Notes: generated from the sequence alone by a model not told the origin. A DNA stretch of 64,000 nt from an uncultured Carboxylicivirga sp. (GCF_963668385.1 NZ_OY764327.1:1302001-1366000); one strand, 5' to 3'; positions 18,845-28,154 are shown, numbered from the stretch's first letter. Translations and numbers: made by a program.

Positions 18845-19722
18845 AAACCAATAAGCAACATAGAAACCAGGTATCTGACAATGATTTTATAAAGTCGTTA
18901 CCAGAACTTGAGCTTTCGTATTCAAAATCGAAAGAAGAAGTATGGGGCTCATTGTCTGCTATCATAGATAAAGAGAATACTCAATTAGAAGAAAATATAA
19001 GTCCAATTCGCTCCATCCATTACTTAAAATTTGCTTATGCTGTAGCCGCTGTTTTTATAACATTACTTGTAAGTACAGCATTTATGAGATTTTATACAAA
19101 AACTATTAATGTTGGAACCGGGGAACAAATCACGGCTTTATTACCCGACAAATCAAGCATCGAACTAAATGCCGGTTCTACTATCCAATACCATCCTTAT
19201 TGGTGGCAATTTAATCGCCAGGTACAATTTGAAGGCGAAGGATTTTTTAAAGTTCAAAAAGGAAGCGCTTTTGAAGTAATTTCAACAAAAGGTAAAACCA
19301 TTGTTTTAGGCACAAGTTTTAATATCTATTCGAGAAAAGATGATTATACAGTAACTTGTTATACCGGCAAAGTTAAAGTTGTTAGCACAAAAAGTGGGCA
19401 ATCTGTTGCGATAACTCCTAACCAACAGGCTATTATAAATATTAATGGATCGATAATAAGCCGAGACGATATTAATACCGATAACACTATCGCATGGCGA
19501 GACGGTATGTTTATTTTTACTGCCACCCCCGTTAATCTGGTTTTCGAAGAAATTGAACGTCAATATGGTGTGAATATTGCTTTAAGCACGAATATTAATT
19601 ACAACTATACAGGAAATTTCACCCGACAACAATCCGTTGACGATGTAATGCATACTGTTTGTTTAGCATTAAATCTCAATTATCAACAAGTAAAAGGAGG
19701 TTATAAGGTGAGTAAATATTAA
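18841..19722 (+). CDS. FecR-like anti-sigma/signal-transduction protein
   Basis: Inner-membrane regulator holding the sigma factor until the outer-membrane receptor signals. A short cytoplasmic part (1-60) precedes one membrane helix (about 65-86), then the periplasmic FecR domain (about 95-195, TGEQITALLPDKSSIELNAG) and a C-terminal STN-like domain (about 225-290) thought to contact the receptor. Length 293 aa is somewhat short but complete. It sits between sigma and receptor genes, overlapping the former by 4 bp and 3 bp before the latter. Confidence 0.93.
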   Translation: MKTNKQHRNQVSDNDFIKSLPELELSYSKSKEEVWGSLSAIIDKENTQLEENISPIRSIHYLKFAYAVAAVFITLLVSTAFMRFYTKTINVGTGEQITALLPDKSSIELNAGSTIQYHPYWWQFNRQVQFEGEGFFKVQKGSAFEVISTKGKTIVLGTSFNIYSRKDDYTVTCYTGKVKVVSTKSGQSVAITPNQQAIININGSIISRDDINTDNTIAWRDGMFIFTATPVNLVFEEIERQYGVNIALSTNINYNYTGNFTRQQSVDDVMHTVCLALNLNYQQVKGGYKVSKY

Positions 19723-19725
19723 ATA

Positions 19726-22218
19726 GTGAATAAATACATTATCATTTTATTCATTACAATTAGTTCAGTAACAGTAAACTCTCAAGAAATAAAAATAGAC
19801 TGTACTGAAAAACCGCTGAATGAACTGCTGATTGAATGGCGTAATACCTACAATTTGCAGTTTTCATTTAACGACCAACTATTGTCTCAATTTTTAATCA
19901 CTAAAAATAAAGCCTTTACCAGGGCTGATGAGGCAATACAAGACGTACTTAAAGGTTTACCTCTAGATTATGAGAAATCAGATTTTGTATATATCATATA
20001 TGCTCAACGCGCAAAAAAACCTAGTAAGAAATATTACCTAAGCGGTAAAATTATAGAAAAAGGAAGTAAAGAACCTTTGGCCTTTTCACATATTTCGGCA
20101 AATGGTATACAGACAAGTACAGACATAAAAGGTTCCTTTAGGTTTACATTTGATAACGATAGCATTTTTGAAGTAAAAGTTTCTCATTTAGGTTGTTATA
20201 TTGTAGATACCGTACTATTGGCCGGACAACATGTAATTGAATTACTTCCATCTGTTGTTGGGCTGCCGGAAGTAAGAGTAACCAACAATATTGTTGAAAA
20301 ATCAGCTCAAGTAGGCGAAAGAGCGGGATTGATTCAACTAAACCATCACATAGCTGATTATCTGCCAGGTAATGGCGATAATTCTGTTTTTGACTTGCTA
20401 AAATTACAGCCGGGTATTACAGCAGCAGGCGAAAATCCAAACGATTTGATTTTATGGGGGAGCACTGAAGGAACCAGCATCGTACAATTTGATGGCTATA
20501 CTATTTGGGGATTAAAAAACCTGAATGATAACATAGGTGCCGTTAATCCATATATGGTAAAAAATATAGACGTTTTAAAAGGTGGTTATGATGTAACATA
20601 CAGTGATTTTATAGGCGGCATAATAGACATTAATGGTAGGAATGGTAATATGATAAGGCCTTCATTCCATTTCTTCATTAATAACCAGACCATTAATAGT
20701 ATGTTGGAATTACCTATTGGAAAAAAATCATCACTGATAGCAGCATACCGACAAAACTATTACGATTTACTTTCATCGAACGATGTTAGATTACAAGAAG
20801 TAAATAACATTGAGCAATACGACTGGGATTACAATGAACCCGATTATACCTTTCGAGATCTAAATGTGAAGTATAGTGTACAAGGTGATAATGGTGACCT
20901 ATTTTACATTAGTGTACTAGGAGGAGGAGATGAACTGAATCTATTTGCCCAACGAGATACAAGTTTTGGCCGACCATCAACAAATATTACTGTTACCGAA
21001 TCGCTTGATGTAAATGAAAATACACATCAAATGGGAGCTTCAGCCTATTATGGTAAATCATTTCGATCTGGACATTCATCTTCCATTCAATTAAGTTATT
21101 CTCATTTCGATAATGATTATAACATCAGCTCGTATCGAAAAATCAGAAACAATACAAACTTAAGATATTCAAGAGTTGCAACCAATGAAATAGTTGAAAT
21201 GAAAGGTGACTGGCAAACACGCTTTTTAATCACCAACCAGCATCAGCTTACTACCGGACTACTATTGATTCAAAACAATACGGTATTATCAGAACAAATC
21301 AATAATAGAAGTTACATCGATTTAAAAAGTTATGCATCAAGAGGGGTACTCTACGCACAAGATAAATTAGGTATACTTCCTAACTTTGAAGCAACAGCAG
21401 GCATACGATTAAATCTACCTACGCATCTTTCTGAGGTTTATATCGATCCACGAATATCAGTATCGTATAAACCTGGATTATTTAAAATTAATGCAGCGTG
21501 GGGTAGATATCACCAGTTTATTGCTCGAACATCTATTGTTGATGATAATAATAGAATCCGATATGCCTGGTATGTAGGTGGATACAATGATGTTCCAATA
21601 CTTAACTCCGAACACTTTGTATTAGGAACTGCCTATACCACAAATGATTTCTTATTCAGCCTGGATACATACTATAAAAGAAACAAAAATTTAACCCGCT
21701 ATATTCAATTTTCCCAAACTGGTTATGTATCTGATGGGCAAAGCAAAAGTTATGGATTAGATCTGTATCTAAAGAAAGATATTAAGGGACATTCCATCTG
21801 GACAACGTATTCACTTGGAAAAACAATGGAACTGTACGATTACTTTCCTAAGAAAGAATATCGTCGGGCACCTCAGGATCAAACTCACGAATTTAAAATA
21901 GCAGGTTTACTTAACCTAAAATCCATTCATATATCGGCCAGCTACATTTATGGATCAGGATTCCCATTGTTTACCGATAACATTGAATACCAATATACTG
22001 AAACTGATTACAACAGAATTGATGCTTCGGCTATTTATCAATTCACAACTCACAAAATAGTTGGCGAAATAGGTATTTCAATTCTTAATTTACTAAACAC
22101 AGCCAATGTGAAGTACAACAGTTTTCAACTCATTCCAGTGGATGAATTCAACTCAGTTTTGATAAATGAAGAAGCTATGACTTTCACACCTTTATTACAT
22201 GTAAAATTATCGTTTTAA
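19726..22218 (+). CDS. TonB-dependent outer-membrane receptor with N-terminal signalling (STN) domain
   Basis: Energy-coupled importer that also signals to the FecR/sigma pair. GTG start at 19726, 3 bp after the FecR stop. Parts: signal peptide (1-19), STN domain (about 22-90, LNELLIEWRNTYNLQFSF), carboxypeptidase-type regulatory beta domain (about 105-175), plug (about 190-300, FDLLKLQPGITAAGENPNDLILWG) and a 22-strand-type barrel to the C-terminus ending in Phe (LHVKLSF). At 830 aa it is on the short side for this clade. No SusD-like partner follows, so it is not a standard starch-type glycan importer; a small chelate or cofactor is possible, but the substrate is unknown. Confidence 0.93.
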   Translation: MNKYIIILFITISSVTVNSQEIKIDCTEKPLNELLIEWRNTYNLQFSFNDQLLSQFLITKNKAFTRADEAIQDVLKGLPLDYEKSDFVYIIYAQRAKKPSKKYYLSGKIIEKGSKEPLAFSHISANGIQTSTDIKGSFRFTFDNDSIFEVKVSHLGCYIVDTVLLAGQHVIELLPSVVGLPEVRVTNNIVEKSAQVGERAGLIQLNHHIADYLPGNGDNSVFDLLKLQPGITAAGENPNDLILWGSTEGTSIVQFDGYTIWGLKNLNDNIGAVNPYMVKNIDVLKGGYDVTYSDFIGGIIDINGRNGNMIRPSFHFFINNQTINSMLELPIGKKSSLIAAYRQNYYDLLSSNDVRLQEVNNIEQYDWDYNEPDYTFRDLNVKYSVQGDNGDLFYISVLGGGDELNLFAQRDTSFGRPSTNITVTESLDVNENTHQMGASAYYGKSFRSGHSSSIQLSYSHFDNDYNISSYRKIRNNTNLRYSRVATNEIVEMKGDWQTRFLITNQHQLTTGLLLIQNNTVLSEQINNRSYIDLKSYASRGVLYAQDKLGILPNFEATAGIRLNLPTHLSEVYIDPRISVSYKPGLFKINAAWGRYHQFIARTSIVDDNNRIRYAWYVGGYNDVPILNSEHFVLGTAYTTNDFLFSLDTYYKRNKNLTRYIQFSQTGYVSDGQSKSYGLDLYLKKDIKGHSIWTTYSLGKTMELYDYFPKKEYRRAPQDQTHEFKIAGLLNLKSIHISASYIYGSGFPLFTDNIEYQYTETDYNRIDASAIYQFTTHKIVGEIGISILNLLNTANVKYNSFQLIPVDEFNSVLINEEAMTFTPLLHVKLSF

Positions 22219-22487
22219 ACAGCTCTGGAATAACTACACTTTGATATTACATCCTCTCTATTAATCGTTGCAATTTGCATTAACCCCCATCGACTAATGT
22301 AACGAACTATTAATTTCATTGGATTATTTTCCATGTCAAAACCAGTAAGAAATCCGGACCGCTTACGACTCTTATGTAGAAAAGTAATCTGATCGCCAAT
22401 ACAAATATTATTAGCTTTTTGCCACTTCACAATTTGATGATATGCACTAGTAGTTTTCACGCTACAATTATTTAAAACATTCAACAT
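22215..22487 (-). CDS. Small hypothetical protein (90 aa)
   Basis: No family recognised. It is predicted soluble, with no signal peptide, and carries a beta-rich core (ICIGDQITFLHKSRKRSGFLTGF) that could be a small SH3-like barrel; that is a guess from hydrophobic spacing. Reality is supported by a good upstream context on the minus strand: TATTTTTG (22507-22514) fits the Bacteroidota -7 box, and a purine-rich GAGGAGAGAG stretch lies just before the ATG. It converges with the TonB receptor gene, with a 4-bp stop overlap, and is divergent from the second sigma gene. Confidence 0.6.
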   Translation of the reverse strand: MLNVLNNCSVKTTSAYHQIVKWQKANNICIGDQITFLHKSRKRSGFLTGFDMENNPMKLIVRYISRWGLMQIATINREDVISKCSYSRAV

Positions 22488-22506
22488 TTTCTCTCTCTCC
22501 TCGCCA

Positions 22507-22514
22507 CAAAAATA
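22507..22514 (-). promoter_or_regulatory. Predicted -7 promoter box of the 90-aa gene
   Basis: The minus strand reads TATTTTTG, matching TAnnTTTG. The implied start point lies about 10-15 bp upstream of the ATG. No clear -33 TTTG is seen. Confidence 0.4.
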
Positions 22515-22644
22515 GAAAAGAATTAATTAGGTAAATACACTCCTAAATGACAATATGATTAAAAGCTAAAAGACTTACATAAACACATTAATTTATCGGA
22601 TGATTTTTAAATATTCTTACTTTTAACTCGCTATAACCCAGTAT

Positions 22645-23229
22645 ATGAATACAAAAAAACAAAATAAAACACTCTTTATCTGCGATTTATATGACAATGA
22701 TAAATGGTTTGATATACTGTTTAAAGAACATTATCAAGCACTGTGTCGTTTTGCTCTTACTGTTATTCCTCTCGAAAACCTGGCAGAGGAAGCAGTACAG
22801 AACGTATTTGTAAATATTTGGGAAAAACACAAAACAATAACAGTAAAATCCAACATTAAAGGGTTACTTTATCAATCGGTGTATAACGAAAGTATCAGAT
22901 TAAGAAAAAAAAGACTAAAAACGAAAGAGTATGAATCGGAATATGTAGACCAACTTTTACCCGATTTTGATAATCAAGATCAACCCGATATTACTTTCAT
23001 CAAACAAGCCATTAGTAATGCCATAGCCAACTTACCCGAAAAATGTCGTGATATATTTATCATGCGCCGAAAAGAAGGATTAAGCAACATTGAAATCGCA
23101 GAATATCTTGGGATATCAGTTAAAACAGTTGAAAACCAAATAGCTATAGCTATCAAAAAACTACGATTAGAACTATCTCCAGTCGTAAAACATCTTCCAA
23201 TTATTCTGATTCTATTAAAAATTTCCTAA
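22645..23229 (+). CDS. RNA polymerase sigma-70 factor, ECF subfamily (Bacteroidetes family)
   Basis: Second ECF sigma factor of the window. Region 2 spans about 25-95 (WFDILFKEHYQALCRFALTV, AEEAVQNVFVNIWEK). Region 4 spans about 130-180 (IFIMRRKEGLSNIEIAEYL, GISVKTVENQIAIAIKKLR) with a complete helix-turn-helix. The C-terminal hydrophobic tail (HLPIILILLKIS) is typical of this Bacteroidota group. It is the first gene of a six-gene run reaching 27694; its partner FecR starts 58 bp later. It differs clearly from the sigma at 18356, so this is not a recent duplication. Confidence 0.94.
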   Translation: MNTKKQNKTLFICDLYDNDKWFDILFKEHYQALCRFALTVIPLENLAEEAVQNVFVNIWEKHKTITVKSNIKGLLYQSVYNESIRLRKKRLKTKEYESEYVDQLLPDFDNQDQPDITFIKQAISNAIANLPEKCRDIFIMRRKEGLSNIEIAEYLGISVKTVENQIAIAIKKLRLELSPVVKHLPIILILLKIS

Positions 23230-23287
23230 AAAATAATCCAATTCTTTAGGGGTTTCACATTTGGCTTTTCTCTATAAAAGAAAATGC

Positions 23288-24232
23288 ATGTCGAAACCAA
23301 TACCATATAACATTATAATTGCATCGTTGGAAAGCACAATAACCGATGATGAAAAGTTGGACTTGAAAAAGTGGTTGGAAGAATCAGACAACAACCATGA
23401 AATTTATAGCTCAATTGCAAAAACGTGGAATAAAACACGACTTAAGCAATCTAATTTCAATCCGGATTTACAACTGGCTTTATTAAAAACAAAAAGCAGA
23501 ATCAACCGACGATTATTTATTAAACGAACAGCAAGCATTGCTGCCATCTTAATAATTGGTTTAAGCATTACCTTTTTATTGAATCTAAATGATAACACCG
23601 ATAATTGGCAATCGGTAGTAGCTCAAAACCAAGAAAAAATAACCTTACCCGATTCTACAGTAGTCGTTCTTTCTGAAGGTTCAACTATTCAATTTCCTAA
23701 CACTTTTGAAGGTAAAAACCGACGAGTTAAACTAAATGGAAAAGCCTATTTTGAAGTAACACACAATAAAAACAAGCCTTTCATTGTTAAAACAAACCTC
23801 TCTCAAACCAAAGTATTGGGTACTAAATTCACACTTAATACTCAAGCTAAAAAACAAGATGTTTTATATCTGGATGAAGGAAAAGTGGAATTTAGTTCGC
23901 TAAGTTGGTTTGGCCCAAAACAGATAGTTCACCCGGGAGAGAAAATTAGTTTTACAGAAGGGAAACTTACGACTAATGTAGCTATTAATGATAACCTTTC
24001 GACCTGGGCAACAGGCAAATTGGTTTATAAAGATATTGCCTTAAACGACTTGATAAAACAACTCGAAACATATTATCACACACATATTTTACTTGCATCA
24101 CCAAAACTGAATGAATTACATTTTAGCGGAACAATTTCACAATCGTCGTCCGAAGAAGCTTTACAAATTATTGCTCTAACCCTTCAATTACGACTTTCGA
24201 CTAATAATCAAACCTTAACCCTAAGTTTATGA
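23288..24232 (+). CDS. FecR-like anti-sigma protein
   Basis: Membrane-bound partner of the sigma factor encoded before it. The start is set at ATG 23288 (MSKPIPYN); an in-frame TTG at 23261 would add nine residues that do not resemble the family. The cytoplasmic domain (1-75, with DLKKWLEESDNNHEIYSSI) binds sigma. One membrane helix follows (about 84-104), then the FecR domain (about 115-205, ITLPDSTVVVLSEGSTIQFP) and a C-terminal domain (about 245-314). The stop overlaps the ATG of the next gene by 4 bp. Confidence 0.93.
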   Translation: MSKPIPYNIIIASLESTITDDEKLDLKKWLEESDNNHEIYSSIAKTWNKTRLKQSNFNPDLQLALLKTKSRINRRLFIKRTASIAAILIIGLSITFLLNLNDNTDNWQSVVAQNQEKITLPDSTVVVLSEGSTIQFPNTFEGKNRRVKLNGKAYFEVTHNKNKPFIVKTNLSQTKVLGTKFTLNTQAKKQDVLYLDEGKVEFSSLSWFGPKQIVHPGEKISFTEGKLTTNVAINDNLSTWATGKLVYKDIALNDLIKQLETYYHTHILLASPKLNELHFSGTISQSSSEEALQIIALTLQLRLSTNNQTLTLSL

Positions 24233-25779
24233 AATACTTAACTCTACTATTACTTCTTATCGGATATACAGCAAGTGCACAACAAAACGTAAAAAGTATC
24301 CTCGATAGCTTATCGTTAAAATATCAACTCGAACTATGTTATAGTAACGATTTAGTTGATTTGGAGCAACCTGTTAAGGTTAGTTCCGATTCGATGGGAT
24401 TTAATGAAATCCTAAAAGAATTAACGCTTCAATCAAAACTTACAATTGAAAAACACGATTCTACACTCGTTATCACTCCTCTTGAAAAGAATGATATACT
24501 TATTAGCGGTAAACTAATTGATATGGAGAGCGGGGAAGAAGTACCATTTGCCCATATATTGCAAAAAGATTGGGGCACAGGTACCATTACCAACGACGTT
24601 GGAAAATTTGAATTAAACGTTCCGCAAATTTTAGCTGGTATGGAACTGCGATTTTCAAGTATGGGATATTCCGACACGACTCTCATCATTCCATCGTCAG
24701 ATTCTATTAATTTAACGATAAAGATCCGACCCAAACCATACAATTTAAAGGAAGTGATGGTACTACCCAACGGTAATTCAGCTGTTGATTTAGTAAAAAC
24801 CGCTGTAAAACAAATAAAACGCAATTACCATCGAAAAACGGTGCAAATGGATGCTTTCTATCGCCAGATAGGAATGCGAGAAAATGATTACGTCAATCTG
24901 ATTGAAGCTGCCTTATTAATTGAAGATAAAGGAATTAATTCAAGCACCGAAACCACAAAAATAAAGGTGGAAGAAATGCGTAAAAGCACCAATTACCTAA
25001 TTCAACACGATACAAAACACAAACTGGCTTATAAAGTATTGGATAAAATATTTGGTCATCGAAACATCTTCTACAAATGTTACAATCGCAATAGTGTAAG
25101 AAATTATCGGGCTGATTGGTGGTATCGTCCATTGATGGATTATGATCATTTTGAATACGAATACGAAGGTGCCGTATGGCTTGATACCATGAAGGTTTAT
25201 AAAGTGAAATATACTTATGTACACATTCCAGAATCAATGGGTGGAGGTAAAATTAAGTATAATAACAACTGGGATGGGGGATATATTTATATTAACTCAG
25301 ATGATATGGCAATTGTACAATTAGATAATGTTTGGCAATTTTTCGAATCAAATCCCTCATATAGCACTTTCAAAGACGGTATTATGTGGAAAAGTACTCG
25401 TTCATACCAGAAAATAGGTGATAAATATTATCTGAAATACATTAAAGGCTTAACCTACCCTAACGCTCCTTTATATTCAATTAAAAAAACAGATACTGAT
25501 ACCATTATTAAAAACAGACAAAGTGCTGAAGAAATTCTTTTGATAACCGATGTTATTACAGATAAACGTCTTCAGGACAGAATTAAATACAAAGATAAAT
25601 TAGCCAGAGATGAAAAAACACTGGAAAAAAAATATCCTTACCATCCCGATTTTTGGGCTCATTATAATATGGTACAATTAAAACCACTTCCGGGTAAAGC
25701 CATTGAAGATCTGGAATGGGAAAAATCATTGGATTTACAATTTGAAGAAAACGGAAGCCATGATACTACGAACAACTAA
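24229..25779 (+). CDS. Exported STN/carboxypeptidase-regulatory-domain protein without a TonB barrel
   Basis: Likely the signal-input partner of the preceding FecR. The signal peptide ends near TASA (residue 17). An STN domain (about 22-85, LDSLSLKYQLELCYSNDLVD) is the module that TonB receptors use to talk to FecR. A carboxypeptidase-regulatory-like beta domain follows (about 90-170), then an unassigned region (about 190-515) with FYRQIGMRENDYVNLIEA and aromatic-rich strands. There is no plug and the length (516 aa) leaves no room for a 22-strand barrel. It overlaps FecR by 4 bp and the ABC ATPase start by 20 bp, so the set is one operon. It resembles exported proteins often just named carboxypeptidase-like regulatory domain proteins. 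Confidence 0.75.
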   Translation: MKYLTLLLLLIGYTASAQQNVKSILDSLSLKYQLELCYSNDLVDLEQPVKVSSDSMGFNEILKELTLQSKLTIEKHDSTLVITPLEKNDILISGKLIDMESGEEVPFAHILQKDWGTGTITNDVGKFELNVPQILAGMELRFSSMGYSDTTLIIPSSDSINLTIKIRPKPYNLKEVMVLPNGNSAVDLVKTAVKQIKRNYHRKTVQMDAFYRQIGMRENDYVNLIEAALLIEDKGINSSTETTKIKVEEMRKSTNYLIQHDTKHKLAYKVLDKIFGHRNIFYKCYNRNSVRNYRADWWYRPLMDYDHFEYEYEGAVWLDTMKVYKVKYTYVHIPESMGGGKIKYNNNWDGGYIYINSDDMAIVQLDNVWQFFESNPSYSTFKDGIMWKSTRSYQKIGDKYYLKYIKGLTYPNAPLYSIKKTDTDTIIKNRQSAEEILLITDVITDKRLQDRIKYKDKLARDEKTLEKKYPYHPDFWAHYNMVQLKPLPGKAIEDLEWEKSLDLQFEENGSHDTTNN

Positions 25780-26413
25780 TCTTAGCCATAAATATAAGAA
25801 AGTAACGGTACTGAAAAACGTTAATCTGCAAATTGACAAACCGGGCTTATATGTTTTTGTTGGTGCAAATGGTTCTGGTAAATCAACATTATTCAATTGC
25901 ATAAACAAACTTTTACAACCAACAGAAGGCAATATAACTGTCGACAATTCCAAGTTTGGAGTATTATACGAGCCCGTATCAACTGAACCAAATTTAACAG
26001 TTAAACAGATTATACAAATGGCTGCATCAATACGAAAAGCAGATGTGAACGAATGCACAGAACAACTAAAATTCTGGAATCTGGATGAACATCAGAATAA
26101 AACATTTAAAGCTTTATCGCTAGGTATGCGCAAACGATTAATGATTGCATGTTCCTTATTGGGGAATCCGGATTTACATATTTGGGATGAACCATTTAAC
26201 GGACTCGATCCATTGGGGATGGAAAAATTAAGAGAGGTAATTCAATTTCTTAAAGAACAACAAAAGACCATTCTTTTATCAACTCACATTCTAGGTGAAT
26301 TAGATAATATCGCCACCGAAATTCTTATAATAAAAAATGGTGAGTTGTCTTATACATTCAAGCCAAATAGTACGAACAGCACACTTAAACAACAAATACT
26401 CGAAGTTCTATAG
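25760..26413 (+). CDS. ABC transporter ATP-binding protein
   Basis: Nucleotide-binding subunit of an exporter of the ABC-2/antibiotic-peptide type. The start MILRTTNLSHKYKKV (25760) is preferred over an upstream frame opening at 25703, which lies wholly inside the previous gene and adds non-family residues. Walker A GANGSGKST (about 35-43), signature LSLGMRKRL (about 130), Walker B LHIWDEPFNGLDP (about 152-164) and the H-loop STHILGELD are intact. It overlaps the preceding gene by 20 bp and ends 2 bp before the permease gene. Confidence 0.95.
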   Translation: MILRTTNLSHKYKKVTVLKNVNLQIDKPGLYVFVGANGSGKSTLFNCINKLLQPTEGNITVDNSKFGVLYEPVSTEPNLTVKQIIQMAASIRKADVNECTEQLKFWNLDEHQNKTFKALSLGMRKRLMIACSLLGNPDLHIWDEPFNGLDPLGMEKLREVIQFLKEQQKTILLSTHILGELDNIATEILIIKNGELSYTFKPNSTNSTLKQQILEVL

Positions 26414-26415
26414 TA

Positions 26416-27135
26416 ATGATACAACTACTTAAATATGAAAGTAATTTTATAAAAGGAAAACGTTTTGTTGTTCCCTTTATAAGTTTATTGCTGATAATTG
26501 GTTTAATGGCCTTATTAACCTTTATCACCAGCGAAGTAAACGATCCAAATCAGCTTGCTGAAAAAGCTGTATCCAAGATACTTAATTCAAGTTTGATAGC
26601 ATTATTTTATTTAGTATGGTTGTTACAGCATTATGTGCACCTATATCGTTCGGGATACTATAAAATGCTACTTGCTTTTGGATTCAACCGACACCGTTTA
26701 TTTGTATATCAATTGATTCAAACATTAGTTTATACATTCATCTTTTTAAGTGTAATGTGGTTTGCAACATGTATAAGCGGAATATTTATGGGGATAATGC
26801 CATGGCTGGTAATCTCGTCCACGTCATTTACATCAGTCATTTCTTATTTTCTTTATTTGATGGTTTTAGGCCAGATAGCAGCATTACTGGCTTCTACCCG
26901 CAAAAACCATATGTTAATACTTCCCGTTCTTTTCTATTGGTTTTTTGAAAGTTGGGTCAATTATCTAATCACAAAACAAAATGCTGATCTATTTCATTTT
27001 CTTCCATTAGATTGCCTAAAACAGATAATAGGAAATGAGATACTTACCATAACACAAAGTCTTATTATTTGTGGATATACTGCATTGTTATTTCACCTTT
27101 TATATTTTAAGCTACAAAAACGAAATTTAAGTTGA
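26416..27135 (+). CDS. ABC transporter permease (ABC-2-like, six membrane segments)
   Basis: Membrane partner of the ATPase encoded just before it. Six hydrophobic segments are visible in 239 aa, including VVPFISLLLIIGLMALLTFI and SLIALFYLVWLLQHYV, with a basic C-terminus KLQKRNLS. No detailed family signature is recognised, so substrate and direction rest on gene order. It is followed after 1 bp by a TlpA-like gene, making ATPase-permease-thioredoxin a continuous block. Confidence 0.85.
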   Translation: MIQLLKYESNFIKGKRFVVPFISLLLIIGLMALLTFITSEVNDPNQLAEKAVSKILNSSLIALFYLVWLLQHYVHLYRSGYYKMLLAFGFNRHRLFVYQLIQTLVYTFIFLSVMWFATCISGIFMGIMPWLVISSTSFTSVISYFLYLMVLGQIAALLASTRKNHMLILPVLFYWFFESWVNYLITKQNADLFHFLPLDCLKQIIGNEILTITQSLIICGYTALLFHLLYFKLQKRNLS

Positions 27136-27136
27136 T

Positions 27137-27694
27137 ATGAAAAAGATATTACCACTACTTCTTACCGTTTCATTTGCCTTTGTTTTGCTTGCTAACACAG
27201 CTATAAGCAAATGGAATAACAATAGCATATTCCGCAATTACGGTTCTATTGATGAACCAGTGCGGGAAGCATTAGCCAACAACGATTTTTTATATGATGA
27301 GAAAGATACTGAGATAATAGTTATCAATTTATGGGCAACCTGGTGTAAACCTTGTCAGAAAGAGATACCTGAACTAAACAAAGTATTGAATAAATACGAA
27401 CAGGATAATGTTTTATTTGTGGCTTTAACAAGCGAAAAACAAAGTGAGGTTATCGAATGGATGGATCTGCAAAAAAATCAGTTTATGTACTTTCAGCTTT
27501 TTGAACAGCAAAATCTTATGAACTATCTGTTTCAGTTAAATCCTGATTCTTCGTTTAAAAATGGTCAAAAACCAGAATCGTATCCAACCAATATTATAAT
27601 CAAAAATAAAAAGCTGCTATACTTTGAAATAGGTTATTCAGATGAATCAATAAAGAAAATAGATATGGCGTTGAAGAAAGCAATAAAAGAATAA
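27137..27694 (+). CDS. TlpA-like membrane-anchored thioredoxin
   Basis: Periplasmic thiol-disulfide protein. The N-terminal hydrophobic segment (about 5-23) can serve as an uncleaved anchor or signal peptide. The thioredoxin fold carries an intact active site WATWCKPCQKE with Cys70 and Cys73, and a cis-Pro near SYPTNIII. Unlike the two thioredoxin-fold lipoproteins at 32760-35113, this one should be catalytic. It is the last gene of the sigma-FecR-STN-ABC block and ends just before a terminator. Confidence 0.92.
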   Translation: MKKILPLLLTVSFAFVLLANTAISKWNNNSIFRNYGSIDEPVREALANNDFLYDEKDTEIIVINLWATWCKPCQKEIPELNKVLNKYEQDNVLFVALTSEKQSEVIEWMDLQKNQFMYFQLFEQQNLMNYLFQLNPDSSFKNGQKPESYPTNIIIKNKKLLYFEIGYSDESIKKIDMALKKAIKE

Positions 27695-27701
27695 AATAGA
27701 G

Positions 27702-27740
27702 AGAAGGGACCTGTAGAATTGCAAGTTGGTCCCTTCTTTC
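27702..27740 (+). terminator. Terminator of the sigma/ABC operon
   Basis: AGAAGGGACC (from 27702) pairs with GGTCCCTTCT (27728-27737) and runs into TTC. It lies 7 bp after the TlpA-like stop codon. Confidence 0.8.
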
Positions 27741-27750
27741 ACCTTCCCAA

Positions 27751-27982
27751 TTATTGTACTATAGTTTGCTCTTTTATAAGCTTCTCCGCTTTGTCTACCT
27801 GATTAGGATACAAATTAAGAGGAACCTTATCTCCACCTAGTTTTTGAAGTACTATGTGTCGTGCACACTGTTCATTATTACCTAAACAATACTTTCTTTT
27901 ATAACCTGCAGCTGTGGCATGGCATGTTGCTCATTTTTTCATTAAAAAACGGACAACGCTCAACTTTTTCACAAACTGGCAT
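27751..27982 (-). pseudogene. Small Cys-rich conserved protein gene with a single-base frameshift
   Basis: On the minus strand an ATG at 27982, preceded by AGGAA, opens MPVCEKVERCPFFNEKMSNMP. After this the frame stops at TAA, while a second frame continues ATAAGYKRKYCLGNNEQCAR and on to IIKEQ-like ...LIKEQTIVQ with a stop at 27751-27753. The span is 232 nt, one more than a multiple of three. Deleting one base within ATGCCATGCC (about 27916-27925) joins the halves into a 76-aa protein with four cysteines in a CxxxxxC...C...C pattern. I recall widespread short proteins of the same shape (CPFFN, YCxG, CAR, LYPNQ), so this is a real gene, either mutated or mis-sequenced. Confidence 0.7.
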
Positions 27983-28124
27983 TTCCTATTTTTTTTATGA
28001 TTATTCAATTTACGTAATACATAAATCGATTTGTATACCGCAAATGTATTGTGTAATACACAAACACTAAAAAAGCAACTACCTATTTTATATTAGAAAA
28101 TTACCTATTTACATAATTATCTAT

Positions 28125-28154
28125 AAAAAAAGCCCCTAAAATTAGGAGCTTTTT
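28125..28154 (-). terminator. Terminator of the NarL-type response-regulator gene
   Basis: The minus strand reads AAAGCTCCTAATTTTAGGGGCTTTTTTT, a hairpin with a T-run 18 bp past the stop codon. The A-run on the other strand makes it usable in both directions. Confidence 0.85.

Noticed and set aside
19726-22218. SusC-type glycan importer
   Set aside because: There is no SusD gene next to it and the protein has a FecA-like STN signalling domain with sigma/FecR genes in front.
27751-27982. Programmed +1 frameshift
   Set aside because: No slippery codon, in-frame stop stimulator or downstream structure is evident, and a second unrelated one-base insertion in the window makes mutation or assembly error simpler.
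27861-28070. 69-codon plus-strand ORF
   Set aside because: It overlaps the minus-strand Cys-rich gene, which has a better protein pattern; its own product is low-complexity and aromatic with no family signature.
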